Assembly: GCA_002344205.1 (NCBI GenBank)
Contig: DDSZ01000034.1
Coordinates: forward strand, 1 to 24,821
Direction: 5' to 3'
Origin: Opitutaceae bacterium UBA2377
Lineage (GTDB): Bacteria; Verrucomicrobiota; Verrucomicrobiia; Opitutales; Opitutaceae
DNA: 24,821 nt
The translations under genes were made by a program, and so were the position numbers. The notes below the pieces were generated by a model. The model did no database searches. It was not told the DNA's origin and saw only the letters and a list, made by a program, of their open reading frames with translations. Shown here one piece after another: positions 14,891 to 22,412 of the stretch (position 1 is the stretch's first letter; each line of letters starts with the position of its first letter).

Positions 14891-14917
14891 GCTTGCCCTG
14901 CGACCCGTGCTGACCAC
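14891..14917 (+). promoter_or_regulatory. Shared upstream motif pair, copy 2 (before second SDR)
   Basis: GCTTGCCC (14891-14898) and GCTGACCAC (14909-14917) repeat the pair before the first dehydrogenase with a 10-base instead of a 24-base spacer. They end 24 bases before the second SDR start. Confidence 0.35.
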
Positions 14918-14941
14918 GCTCACGCGCTTTATCCCCCACCC

Positions 14942-15742
14942 ATGAATCCCCCTGTCGATTCCTTGTCCGGCAAAGTCGCACTTATCACCGGCGCAGGCTC
15001 CGGGCTCGGCGAGGCCGCCGCCCGGGTGCTCGCCGGCAGCGGTGCCCGTGTCGCCGTGGTGGATCGTTCGGCGGCGGAGGCAGTGCGCGTGGCCGAAGCC
15101 ATCAACGGCAACGGCGGCGTGGCCATGGCGTTGACCGCCGACGTGACCAAGCCCGACGAGTTGGCGGCGGCCGTGGCGGAAGTTGAACGCCATTGGCAGC
15201 GGCTCGACATCGTCTGCGCGAATGCCGGTATCAATGGCACGTGGGCGCCGGTGGATGAGCTGACACCTGAAGAATGGGATGAGACGCTCGGAGTGAATCT
15301 GAAGGGCACGTTTCTTACCGTGCGGGCGTGCACCCCGCTGCTAAAGCGCGGCGGGGGCGGGTCGATCATCATCACCTCCTCGGGCGTGGGCTCACGCATG
15401 TTTACCCAAAGCGGGGCTTCAGCCTATGCGGCTTCCAAGGCCGCGCAGGTCGCGTTCGGGCACATGACCGCGTTGGAACTGGCCAAACACAAGATCCGGG
15501 TGAACACGATCTGCCCCGGGGCGTTTCGCAGCAACATCATGTCCGCGACGCGTCATCGTAATACCCGCGATTTGCGACTGCCGGTCACGTTCCCCGAGGG
15601 CAACGTCCCGTTGACCGGCGGCCGTTCAGGATCGGCCGAGCAGATTGCCCGGTTGATCTGGTATCTGGCTTCCGATCTTTCGGACCACATCTCCGGCACG
15701 GAAATATACATTGATGGCGGACAGTCGCTGCTGATGGGGTGA
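14942..15742 (+). CDS. Short-chain dehydrogenase/reductase (second of tandem pair)
   Basis: A 266-residue classical SDR, paralogous to the preceding gene along its whole length, including the shared blocks WAPV-E--PEEWD, VNL-GTFLTVR, KIRVNTICPG-like and ASDLSD-I-GTEIYIDG. Cofactor motif TGAGSGLG lies at 16-23 with Asp41 after strand 2 (suggesting NAD preference), NAG at 94-96, and the catalytic Ser146/147, Tyr162 and Lys166 (YAASK). The ATG at 14942 gives MNPPVDSLSGKVAL; an upstream GTG at 14852 would overlap the end of the first SDR and is rejected. Its codon use is more GC-rich than its twin. Two inverted repeats follow the stop. A paired role, such as two steps on related sugars or alcohols, is possible but unproven. 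Confidence 0.92.
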   Translation: MNPPVDSLSGKVALITGAGSGLGEAAARVLAGSGARVAVVDRSAAEAVRVAEAINGNGGVAMALTADVTKPDELAAAVAEVERHWQRLDIVCANAGINGTWAPVDELTPEEWDETLGVNLKGTFLTVRACTPLLKRGGGGSIIITSSGVGSRMFTQSGASAYAASKAAQVAFGHMTALELAKHKIRVNTICPGAFRSNIMSATRHRNTRDLRLPVTFPEGNVPLTGGRSGSAEQIARLIWYLASDLSDHISGTEIYIDGGQSLLMG

Positions 15743-15743
15743 G

Positions 15744-15763
15744 ATTCCGCCACGGGGCGGAAT
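15744..15763. terminator. Hairpin after the second SDR
   Basis: ATTCCGCC (15744-15751) and GGCGGAAT (15756-15763) form an 8-bp perfect stem with an ACGG loop, one base after the TGA stop. No T run follows, so termination is plausible but not certain. Confidence 0.5.
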
Positions 15764-15765
15764 GA

Positions 15766-15779
15766 GTGCCACGTGGCAC
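15766..15779. promoter_or_regulatory. Perfect 14-bp palindrome GTGCCACGTGGCAC
   Basis: A self-complementary 14-mer lies between the SDR terminator-like hairpin and the exonuclease gene, 57 bases before the chosen exonuclease start. Such an uninterrupted palindrome suits a dimeric regulator site. It could equally be part of a repeat with the adjoining hairpin. Confidence 0.4.
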
Positions 15780-15836
15780 ACATTTCGCAGGCTGGCGTGG
15801 ACACCGTTCGCCGGAAAGTATTCGCTGGGCCGGTCG

Positions 15837-16502
15837 ATGAGTTGGAGCGAGCAACCCATACATTTTGTAGATTTTGAAGGCAGCCTCGGTTCGGGCATCC
15901 TTGAGTTTGGCGCGGTGACCCTCCAGCGGGGCGAAGTCACGGCCGCGCGCACACGTCTGTGCCGCCCGACGGGACGGATCAGGAGCGAAGACACGGCGGT
16001 GCACGGGCTGGATCAAACGACGCTGCACGCCGCGGCGCCGTTTGCGGAGGAGTTTGATTACTTCGCCGGACTGCGGGCCACCGGTCCGTTGGCGGCCCAT
16101 TTTGCCGGGGCGGAAAATTCGCTTATTAAATCCGTGTGGCCCTACGGCCGGGCGGCGCCGGACTTTGCGCGTCCGGGAGCGGGCTCACAGGAATGGGGCC
16201 CATGGATTGATACCGGGGCGCTCTACCGGCAATTCTATCCGCAATTTTTGGGTTACGGCCTGTCCGAGCTGATCGCGGCCGGCGGATTGCATGCGGAGTT
16301 GGAGGCGCTGGCGGGCCGGCATTGTCCGGAAGATCGCCGCCGCTATCATGCGGCATTATACGATGCCCTCGCCGGCGCGGTGCTGCTGCGCTCGCTGGCC
16401 CGCGAACCCGGCCTGGCGCAGTTGACGGTGCCGCAACTCCTGGCCTTCAGCACGCTCGACGGCGGCAAGCGCGATGCGTTACAGCAGGGGAGTTTGTTTT
16501 AA
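15837..16502 (+). CDS. DnaQ-like 3'-5' exonuclease domain protein
   Basis: A 221-residue single-domain protein of the DEDDh exonuclease family (DNA polymerase III epsilon/RNase T type), which removes nucleotides from the 3' end of DNA or RNA. Motif ExoI is FVDFEGS with Asp12 and Glu14. A TAVHGLDQTTL segment (53-63) matches the usual HGI-xx region. Asp125 in WIDTGALY and the ExoIII pair His171-Asp176 (HAALYD) complete the active site. The ATG at 15837 is chosen because the 25 residues that an upstream ATG (15762) would add come from a palindromic intergenic sequence. The stop overlaps that of the convergent GT26 gene. No polymerase or repair gene is adjacent, so the nucleic-acid substrate is unknown. 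Confidence 0.85.
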   Translation: MSWSEQPIHFVDFEGSLGSGILEFGAVTLQRGEVTAARTRLCRPTGRIRSEDTAVHGLDQTTLHAAAPFAEEFDYFAGLRATGPLAAHFAGAENSLIKSVWPYGRAAPDFARPGAGSQEWGPWIDTGALYRQFYPQFLGYGLSELIAAGGLHAELEALAGRHCPEDRRRYHAALYDALAGAVLLRSLAREPGLAQLTVPQLLAFSTLDGGKRDALQQGSLF

Positions 16503-17269
16503 ACCAAGGGATATTTTTTTAAACCAGTGATCTGGGCGGCGGCCCGCAGCAGGAAGAGCGGGTTGTAAACCAGATAGCGGTAGGCGAGGCGCCGGGGCTC
16601 GTGCCCAAGCCGGAACAGCCACTCCAAGCCGCTGCGCTGCATCCAGCGCGGCGCCTGTTTTTTTTGCCCGGAAAGAAAGTCGAACGCGGCGCCGACGCCG
16701 ATCATGAGGCCGGTGTCGAGTTTCGCCCAGTTCGCGGCCATGAATTCATCCTGTTTCGGCGTGCCGAGGCCGACCCAGATGAGGTCCGGCCGCTTTTGGG
16801 CGATGTCCGATTGCAGGGCGGCGAATTCATCCGCGTGGAGCTCGCGAAACGGCGGCGTGAACGTGCCGGCGACTTGGAGACCCGGAAACCGGGCGGCAAG
16901 TTTGTCGCGCAACCGCTCTGCCACGCCCGGCCCGCCGCCATAAAAATAGTGCCGCAGGCCTGCGGCCCGACCGCGGTCGCAAACGGCCAGCATCAAATCG
17001 GGTCCGTATACCCGGTTGATTTGCGGATAGCCCTGCCGCCGCCCGAGCCAGACGAGCGGCATGCCGTCGGCGGTGGTGAGCCACGATTCGTTGAGAATTT
17101 TTCGGTAGGCCGCGTGGTGCTGGGCCTCGCCCACACCATGCACCGTGCAGGTGCAGACGTAGCCCTGCTGCCGTTGGTCCCGGACCTGCAGCACCTGATC
17201 GACCGCTTGGGTGAGAGTCAGGGCCGAGATGCCGACGCCCTGCACATTGAAACGCGGGACCGTGTTCAT
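16499..17269 (-). CDS. WecG/TagA/CpsF-family glycosyltransferase (GT26)
   Basis: A 256-residue GT26 enzyme. Relatives add the second sugar (ManNAcA, ManNAc or glucose) to an undecaprenyl-linked first sugar at the cytoplasmic face of the membrane. Diagnostic features are LTTADGMPLVWLGRR with the proposed catalytic Asp68, RVYGPDLM (87-94), the GGGPGVAERLRDKL block (111-124) and VGLGTPKQDEF (166-176). The basic, aromatic C-terminus (about 220-256) is the usual membrane-binding tail. The ATG at 17269 is preferred over an upstream start at 17353 that would overlap the MFS gene. It lies 20 bases downstream of the MFS gene and is probably co-transcribed. It may serve the glycan locus at 1142-11006, which lacks a GT26, though this is inference. 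Confidence 0.93.
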   Translation of the reverse strand: MNTVPRFNVQGVGISALTLTQAVDQVLQVRDQRQQGYVCTCTVHGVGEAQHHAAYRKILNESWLTTADGMPLVWLGRRQGYPQINRVYGPDLMLAVCDRGRAAGLRHYFYGGGPGVAERLRDKLAARFPGLQVAGTFTPPFRELHADEFAALQSDIAQKRPDLIWVGLGTPKQDEFMAANWAKLDTGLMIGVGAAFDFLSGQKKQAPRWMQRSGLEWLFRLGHEPRRLAYRYLVYNPLFLLRAAAQITGLKKYPLV

Positions 17270-17289
17270 GAAACCATGACACCGGGTTG

Positions 17290-18525
17290 TCAGCCGGCAG
17301 GCAACCCGGGAGCAGCCGGTGATCCGGTCTGCAGGGCCTTCCGGTTTATCCAAGCCAGCAGGAGCGCGAGGCCGATAAAGGTCATCAGGCCGCCAAAAGC
17401 CAGGGTGGCGTCGGCCCGGGCGACCACGGCCATGGCGCCGAACAACAGGAGGGTGCGCAGGATGCGGTCGGCCGCGGCGATCACGACATTCACGCGGCCC
17501 ATGATTTCATTGGGCACCTCATGCAGGAGCACGCTGCCGCGCGCGACCCGGGCCCCGGCATTGCCGAGCCCGAGGAGGAGCAGCGCCACATAGAATGCCA
17601 GCACACTCGGCACGCTGCCGAGCAAGGCCAGGCCGACGAGAAACAACCCCATCATGAGCAGCGCCACGCCCGCCGGGGGGCGGGCAGCGAGCAGCCGCGG
17701 CACCAAGAGGCCCGCCAAAATTGCACCTCCGGCAAACGCAACCTCGCCGCGGCCATAGACCGCCGCAGGCGCCTGCAGGACGTTCTGCACATAGATCGGG
17801 AAGAGGTAGTTGCCGACCATCACGGCGACGAAGGGTGCATAGGCGCAGATGATGAAGGTCGTGAAACCGGGCCGGGCGCCGAGCCAGCGCAGCCCCACCA
17901 TGAAGGAAGCGCCCGCGCTGCCGCCGTCGCTCCCGGCTTTCAGATGCGTGGCCACGTAGGGGAGCGTGCGCTGCACGAAAAAGCTGAAGACGTAGGTGGC
18001 GCTGTTGCAGAGCAGGATCAGGCCGAAGGGCACGCGGTCGATCAACAGGCTGGCCAAACCGCCGGCCAGCATGGAGGCGGTCTGGCCCTGAATCTCGAGC
18101 AGGCCCATCAATTGCTGGTAGTGCCGGCGTTCGAAAATCTGCTGTACAAAGGCGAATTTCGCCGGGTAGTGCAGCGTGTAGTAGAGCATGCCGCAGAAAA
18201 AGAGCACCAGCAGTTGCCAGGTCGCGGTCTCGCCGGTCACCAGAATCCAGATGGTCATCACGAGGGCGGTCACGGCGCCGAAGGCCTCGCCGAGGAGGAG
18301 GGCGGTCTTGCGCGAGTGCCGGTCGAGCCAGGCGCCATAATACGGCGCGAAGGCGAAGAGCACGATCGTCGAAATGATGGTGACCCAGCCGTAGTAGCGT
18401 TCGCCGCCGGGCTGCTGCACGAGCAGCCACGGAATGGTGATCAGTGTGATGCCGACGCCGATGGAGCCGGTGATATTGGCCAGCAGCAACCGGCGGATGC
18501 GGAAATCGGCGAGGAGGGTTTTCAC
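17290..18525 (-). CDS. Major facilitator superfamily transporter
   Basis: A 411-residue inner-membrane protein with about 12 hydrophobic segments. The loop after the second segment reads PYYGAWLDRHSRKTALLLGE (61-80), matching the MFS motif A region (G-x-x-x-D-R-x-x-R-K). The general style resembles the EntS-like or MFS_3 subgroup of drug and siderophore exporters, but no specific substrate signature is evident. It sits 10 bases after the M28 peptidase gene and 20 bases before the GT26 gene, all on the minus strand, so the three probably form an operon. The functional link between them is not obvious. The ATG start at 18523-18525 yields MKTLLADFRIRRLL. Confidence 0.88.
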   Translation of the reverse strand: MKTLLADFRIRRLLLANITGSIGVGITLITIPWLLVQQPGGERYYGWVTIISTIVLFAFAPYYGAWLDRHSRKTALLLGEAFGAVTALVMTIWILVTGETATWQLLVLFFCGMLYYTLHYPAKFAFVQQIFERRHYQQLMGLLEIQGQTASMLAGGLASLLIDRVPFGLILLCNSATYVFSFFVQRTLPYVATHLKAGSDGGSAGASFMVGLRWLGARPGFTTFIICAYAPFVAVMVGNYLFPIYVQNVLQAPAAVYGRGEVAFAGGAILAGLLVPRLLAARPPAGVALLMMGLFLVGLALLGSVPSVLAFYVALLLLGLGNAGARVARGSVLLHEVPNEIMGRVNVVIAAADRILRTLLLFGAMAVVARADATLAFGGLMTFIGLALLLAWINRKALQTGSPAAPGLPAG

Positions 18526-18535
18526 GCGGGGGCGG

Positions 18536-19912
18536 TCACAACCCTTCCCGGTCCACCAGCCAGATGAGGGCGGCGAGCGCCCCGGCCCCGAGATGCAGCT
18601 CGCGCGGGTGCACCTTGTCGAGGGTGTCGACGGCCGTGTGGTGGTAGTCGAAGTAGCGCTGGGTGTCGGGGAGCAAATTTCCGACCGTGGTGCCGAGCAC
18701 CATCAGCGGACCGACATCGGCGCCGCCGGATCCCCGGACAAACGACGTCACCCTGTAAGGGGCGAAGAGCGGCAGCCAGCGTTGCGCGCGTTCGTGCACC
18801 GGTCCCTGGGTGCTGCCGAGGCTGAAGCCGCGCGGGGCGAAGCCGCCGCTGTCGGTCTCGACGGCGAAGACATGTTTTTCCCCGCTGCGCCGGGCGTGGT
18901 CCGCGTAGGCCAGGGCGCCGCGCAGGCCGTTTTCCTCGTTGGTGAACAGGACGCAGCGGATTGTGCGGCGCGGCTGGTAACCGAGGGCGCGGAAGATGCG
19001 CAGCACCTCGATGGACTGCACCACGCCGGCCCCGTCGTCATGTGCGCCGGGCGTGATGTCCCAGGAATCAAGGTGGCCGCCGACGAGGATGATTTCGTCG
19101 GGAAACTCCGTGCCGCGGATCTCGCCGATGACGTTGTGCGAAAGGGCGTCGGGATGCCGGCGGGAGTGGAGGCACATTTCAACCCGGCGCGCGGGGTTGG
19201 CGGCGAGGGCGGCGCTCAGTCGGTCTGCCGCGAGCGTGGAGAGGGCGGCCGCCGGAATGTTGCCGCCGTCGGGTGCGTAGGCAGTGTTGCCGGCGTGGGG
19301 CACGTCGTCGTGGGCGAGGGTCAGGGAACGCACCAAGGCGGCCACGGCACCGAACTCGGCGGCGGCCCGCGGTCCGCGGCTGCGTTGGTCCACCGCGCCC
19401 CGGTAGCCATCCCAAGGATTGGGCAGGGCGGGGTCCATCGGCCGGTTGAAGAACACGATCTTGCCGGCGATTTTTTCGCGGCCGAGGGCGGCCAGCTCGT
19501 CGAGGGAACGCACTTCGATGACTTCCGCCGTGATCCCTTCCGCCGGGGTGGCGACGCTGCCGCCGAGCGCGAGTGCGGTCAGCCCAATCGCGGCCCCGCC
19601 CGGATTTTCCGCCAGCAGGCGGACGGTTTCGGGAGCGCCGCGCTCCCAGTGCGGGACCATGACCTCCTGCTTGTAAACGCGATCGAGGCCGAGCGCGGTG
19701 AGCGTGTGTTCACTCCAGATTACGGCTTCCTCCAGCGCCTTGGAACCGGCGAGCCGGCCGGGATGCCGGGTCACCAATTCGGCCAACTGGTCGTAAGCCC
19801 GGCCGTTGACCAAGGCCTCGCGGTAGATCGCCTGCAGCGCTGCTTCCGGCCCGGCGGGGGGCGCGGCGCGCAGGGCGAGGACGGTCAGGCAAAGGAACAG
19901 CAGGGGACGCAT
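18536..19912 (-). CDS. Secreted M28-family metallopeptidase (carboxypeptidase Q-like)
   Basis: A 458-residue zinc aminopeptidase/carboxypeptidase. A signal peptide is clear: MRPLLFLCLTVLALRAA with likely cleavage near residue 17, so the enzyme acts in the periplasm or outside. The middle (about 125-250) is the PA-like insertion. The M28 catalytic core has His280 and Asp282 (GGHLDSWD), the bridging Asp292 (GAHDDGAG), the catalytic pair Glu326-Glu327 (FTNEENGL), Asp354 (ETDSGG) and His424/425 (DYHHTAVDT). The arrangement matches plasma glutamate carboxypeptidase (CPQ) rather than transferrin-receptor-like members. The start is the ATG at 19912; a longer frame to 20047 would overlap the divergent GNAT gene and bury the signal peptide. 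First gene of an operon with MFS and GT26. Confidence 0.92.
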   Translation of the reverse strand: MRPLLFLCLTVLALRAAPPAGPEAALQAIYREALVNGRAYDQLAELVTRHPGRLAGSKALEEAVIWSEHTLTALGLDRVYKQEVMVPHWERGAPETVRLLAENPGGAAIGLTALALGGSVATPAEGITAEVIEVRSLDELAALGREKIAGKIVFFNRPMDPALPNPWDGYRGAVDQRSRGPRAAAEFGAVAALVRSLTLAHDDVPHAGNTAYAPDGGNIPAAALSTLAADRLSAALAANPARRVEMCLHSRRHPDALSHNVIGEIRGTEFPDEIILVGGHLDSWDITPGAHDDGAGVVQSIEVLRIFRALGYQPRRTIRCVLFTNEENGLRGALAYADHARRSGEKHVFAVETDSGGFAPRGFSLGSTQGPVHERAQRWLPLFAPYRVTSFVRGSGGADVGPLMVLGTTVGNLLPDTQRYFDYHHTAVDTLDKVHPRELHLGAGALAALIWLVDREGL

Positions 19913-19967
19913 CGCCGGAGTTTTTGTTTGCCGCCGGCGGGTGACAAGCGACGAATCGGGCTCCCGC

Positions 19968-20558
19968 ATGACTGTTTCCCCCGTCACCCTCACCGGCCGC
20001 CATGTGCGGCTGGAGCCGCTGTGCCCCGCGCATGTGCCGGATCTCACCGTGGCGGCGGCCGAGGAGGAAATCTGGCGCTACCTGCCCGCGGCGCTTCCCC
20101 GGGACGAGGCGGCCATGACGCGGCTGGTGGCGGCGGCGCTGCAGGAGGCGGAGCGCGGCGGGCGCCGGCCCTTCGCCGTGATCCGCCCGGCTTCCGGCCG
20201 GGCGGTGGGCAGCACCAGCTACCTGGACATCGCGCCGGAGCATCGACGGATCGAGATCGGCTGGACCTGGCTCGGGGCGGAAGCCCGCCGCACTGCGATC
20301 AACACCGAGTGCAAATACCTTCTCCTGCGGCATGCCTTCGAAACACTCGGCTGCGGCCGGGTGCAGCTCAAGACCGACGCCCGCAACCTGCGCTCGCAGG
20401 CCGCCATCGAACGAATCGGCGCCAAACGCGAAGGGGTGCTGCGCCGGCATCTGGTGATGCCCGACGGTTTTGTGCGCGATACCGTGATGTTTTCGATCTT
20501 GGCCGAGGAATGGCCGGCGGTGAAAGCACGGCTGGAGGCGAATCTGGCCCGGCCGTAA
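19968..20558 (+). CDS. GNAT acetyltransferase, RimJ/RimL-like
   Basis: A 196-residue acetyl-CoA-dependent N-acetyltransferase. The N-terminus LTGRHVRLEPLCPAH, the IEIGWTWLGAEARRTAINTECKYLLLRHAFETLGCGRV stretch (95-131, including the acetyl-CoA-binding region), and the conserved N-LRSQAAIERIGAKREGVLRRH tail (140-161) are typical of the RimJ/RimL branch that modifies ribosomal or other protein N-termini, and sometimes small molecules. The ATG at 19968 gives MTVSPVTLTG; a GTG nine codons earlier is the alternative. It diverges from the M28 peptidase with 55 bases between starts, and is followed after 7 bases by the DUF2071 gene, so the two are probably co-transcribed. The substrate cannot be told. 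Confidence 0.9.
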   Translation: MTVSPVTLTGRHVRLEPLCPAHVPDLTVAAAEEEIWRYLPAALPRDEAAMTRLVAAALQEAERGGRRPFAVIRPASGRAVGSTSYLDIAPEHRRIEIGWTWLGAEARRTAINTECKYLLLRHAFETLGCGRVQLKTDARNLRSQAAIERIGAKREGVLRRHLVMPDGFVRDTVMFSILAEEWPAVKARLEANLARP

Positions 20559-20565
20559 ACGATCC

Positions 20566-21318
20566 ATGTTTCATCCGACCACAGAGCAGCGTTTGGAGGA
20601 AAGAGCGCGGCCCGCCGGCCAACCGGCCATGTATCAGCGCTGGGCGGAGCTGTTGTTTCTGCACTGGGCAGTCGAGCCCGCCGAGATCCAGCGCACGCTG
20701 CCCGCGGGCCTGACCGTGGATGTGCTTCAGGGCCGCGCCTGGGTGGGGTTGGTGCCTTTCTTCATGCAGGGCGTGCGGCCGCGGTTTTGTCCGGCGGTGC
20801 CGGGCTTGTCTGATTTTCTCGAGGTGAACGTGCGGACCTATGTGCACGATGCGCTGGGCCGGCCCGGGGTGTGGTTCTACTCGCTCGATTGCAGCCAATG
20901 GCTTGCGGTGAAGCTGGCGCGGCGTTTTTTTCACCTGCCCTATGAGCATGCCCGCCAGCAGGCGGTGAAGTCGGCGGACGGCTGGCTCGACTACCGCAGC
21001 GGGCGGATCGGTGCCGGTCCGGAGTCGCACTTCCGCTACCGGGCGGGCGCGCCGCACACGGCGGCGCAGCCGGGCACGCTCGAATTTTTCCTGATCGAGC
21101 GCTACCGGCTCTTTGCCCACGACGCCCGGGCGGACCGGCTGTGGACGGGCCGCGTGGCGCATGCGCCGTATGAAATCTCGGCGGCCGAGGTGAGCGACTG
21201 CGACGGCCGGTTGCTGCAAGCCGCGGGTTTTGCGGTCGGGAGCGAAGCGCCGAAGCACATCTGCGCAGCCCGGGCGGTGACGGTGGACATTTTCCCGCTG
21301 GAGCGGGTTGGCGTCTGA
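20566..21318 (+). CDS. DUF2071 (YqjF-like) family protein
   Basis: A 250-residue protein of the DUF2071/YqjF type, whose biochemical role is not established. The family pattern is visible: a W-x-x-LLFLHW segment (about 25-34), LPAGLTVDVLQGRAWVGLVPFFM (45-67), the RPRFCPAVPGLSDFLEVNVRTYV block (71-93), GVWFYSLDCSQWLAVKLAR (101-119) and a late FLIERYRLF strand (174-182). No signal peptide or membrane span is seen, so it is likely cytoplasmic. The ATG at 20566 is 7 bases after the GNAT stop. An internal Met22 just before the conserved domain is an alternative start. The linkage to GNAT may be casual. Confidence 0.88.
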   Translation: MFHPTTEQRLEERARPAGQPAMYQRWAELLFLHWAVEPAEIQRTLPAGLTVDVLQGRAWVGLVPFFMQGVRPRFCPAVPGLSDFLEVNVRTYVHDALGRPGVWFYSLDCSQWLAVKLARRFFHLPYEHARQQAVKSADGWLDYRSGRIGAGPESHFRYRAGAPHTAAQPGTLEFFLIERYRLFAHDARADRLWTGRVAHAPYEISAAEVSDCDGRLLQAAGFAVGSEAPKHICAARAVTVDIFPLERVGV

Positions 21319-21324
21319 CCCAGA

Positions 21325-21431
21325 AGGCGTCCAAAAAGGCAGGGCTCTATCTCCGAGCGGGCCGGTTGAGCCAGCGATCACGGCCTGCCCGGAGGTCAGG
21401 CCCTGCCTCAAGCGCCACTTTTTCGACGCCT
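21325..21431. terminator. Nested inverted repeat between convergent DUF2071 and corA genes
   Basis: Outer arms AGGCGTC (21325-21331) and GACGCCT (21425-21431), middle arms AAAAAG and CTTTTT, and inner arms GGCAGGGC (21338-21345) and GCCCTGCC (21400-21407) are all complementary and in order, with unequal spacers. The structure fills the 115-base gap between two convergent genes and offers A and T runs on either side. It would suit a bidirectional terminator, or could be the remnant of a small repeat element. Confidence 0.55.
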
Positions 21432-21433
21432 GC

Positions 21434-22405
21434 TCAGAGCCAGCGTTTCCGCCGTAGCATGACGAAGAGGCAGAGCATGGCGGCGGCGGTGAGGGCGAAG
21501 GCGACCAGGTAGCCGAAGGGCGAGGCGGTCTCGCGCATGTTGCTGAAGTTCATCCCATACCAGCCGCCGATGATGAAGACCGGCAGGGTGAGGGCGGTGA
21601 GGGCGGTGAGCACCTTGATGCCCTGGCTGGCGGCGTGGCCCGATTTGTTGAGATACACGCGGAAGCTGAGGATCAACTGGTCGGCCCAGGAGTAGACCTG
21701 AGCCTCGATGCGGCTGAGTTCCTCCGCGAGGTCACGCAGGTAAGGCACGATGATGGGGCGGATGAGGCGGATCTTGCCCTGGCTGAGGACGGTGGCGATT
21801 TCCCGCTGCGGGCGCACGATCTGCCGCAGGGTGGAGAGTTCCTTGCGCAGGGCGATGACGCGGGGAAAGAGTTCGCGCGAATCCATCTCCCGCATGACGC
21901 CGTTCTCGATCTGGTCGAGCTCCTGCCGCAGTTCGTCGAGCGCGGGCTTGTAGGCCTCGACCATCAGGTCGAGCAGCACGTGGGCGAAGCGGTCGGGCCC
22001 GCGGACGGCGACGGCGGGCGACTTGAGGTAGCGGTCGAGCGCGGCCTGCACGGGCTTCAGCGGCTGGCGGTGGAAGGTGACGATGAAGTTGCGGCCGAGG
22101 AAGAGGTCGAGCTCGGTGGTGCTGAACTTGTCCGCCCGCGAATAGTCCACGGCGTGCATCACGAGGTAGAGGTGGTCGTCGTATTCCTCGAGTTTCGGCA
22201 GGGGGCTGTCGGAAAGGCAGTCCTCGATGGCCAGCGGGTGGAAACCGAAGGTGGACTCAAGGATGAGTTTGGCTTCCTCGGCGGTGGGATTGGCGAGGTC
22301 CACCCAGAGCATGACGTTGGGCTCGAGCCGCAACGCGGCGAGGGTGTCCGGCGGCGGATTGGCCGCCACGAAGCGGGTGTCGCGATAGACCAGCGTCGTG
22401 ATCAT
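21434..22405 (-). CDS. CorA-family magnesium/divalent-cation transporter (second of tandem pair)
   Basis: A 323-residue CorA-type channel. A cytoplasmic alpha/beta and helical domain (about 1-255) includes HPLAIEDCL (56-64) and FHRQPL (111-116). Two membrane helices follow near the C-terminus (about 264-285 and 298-316), with the signature YGMNF at residues 283-287, which forms the selectivity filter in the pentamer, and a basic tail RRKRWL. It conducts Mg2+, Co2+ or Ni2+ in known members; some related members export. It starts 7 bases after the stop of a full-length paralogue, so the two are co-transcribed and translationally close. They may form hetero-oligomers, which is inference. Confidence 0.94.
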   Translation of the reverse strand: MITTLVYRDTRFVAANPPPDTLAALRLEPNVMLWVDLANPTAEEAKLILESTFGFHPLAIEDCLSDSPLPKLEEYDDHLYLVMHAVDYSRADKFSTTELDLFLGRNFIVTFHRQPLKPVQAALDRYLKSPAVAVRGPDRFAHVLLDLMVEAYKPALDELRQELDQIENGVMREMDSRELFPRVIALRKELSTLRQIVRPQREIATVLSQGKIRLIRPIIVPYLRDLAEELSRIEAQVYSWADQLILSFRVYLNKSGHAASQGIKVLTALTALTLPVFIIGGWYGMNFSNMRETASPFGYLVAFALTAAAMLCLFVMLRRKRWL

Positions 22406-22412
22406 GGCGGGC

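Noticed and set aside
15762..15836. Upstream ATG for the exonuclease adding 25 residues
   Set aside because: The added residues come from the palindromic intergenic block and have no relation to the DnaQ fold, which starts at MSWSEQPIHFVDFEG.
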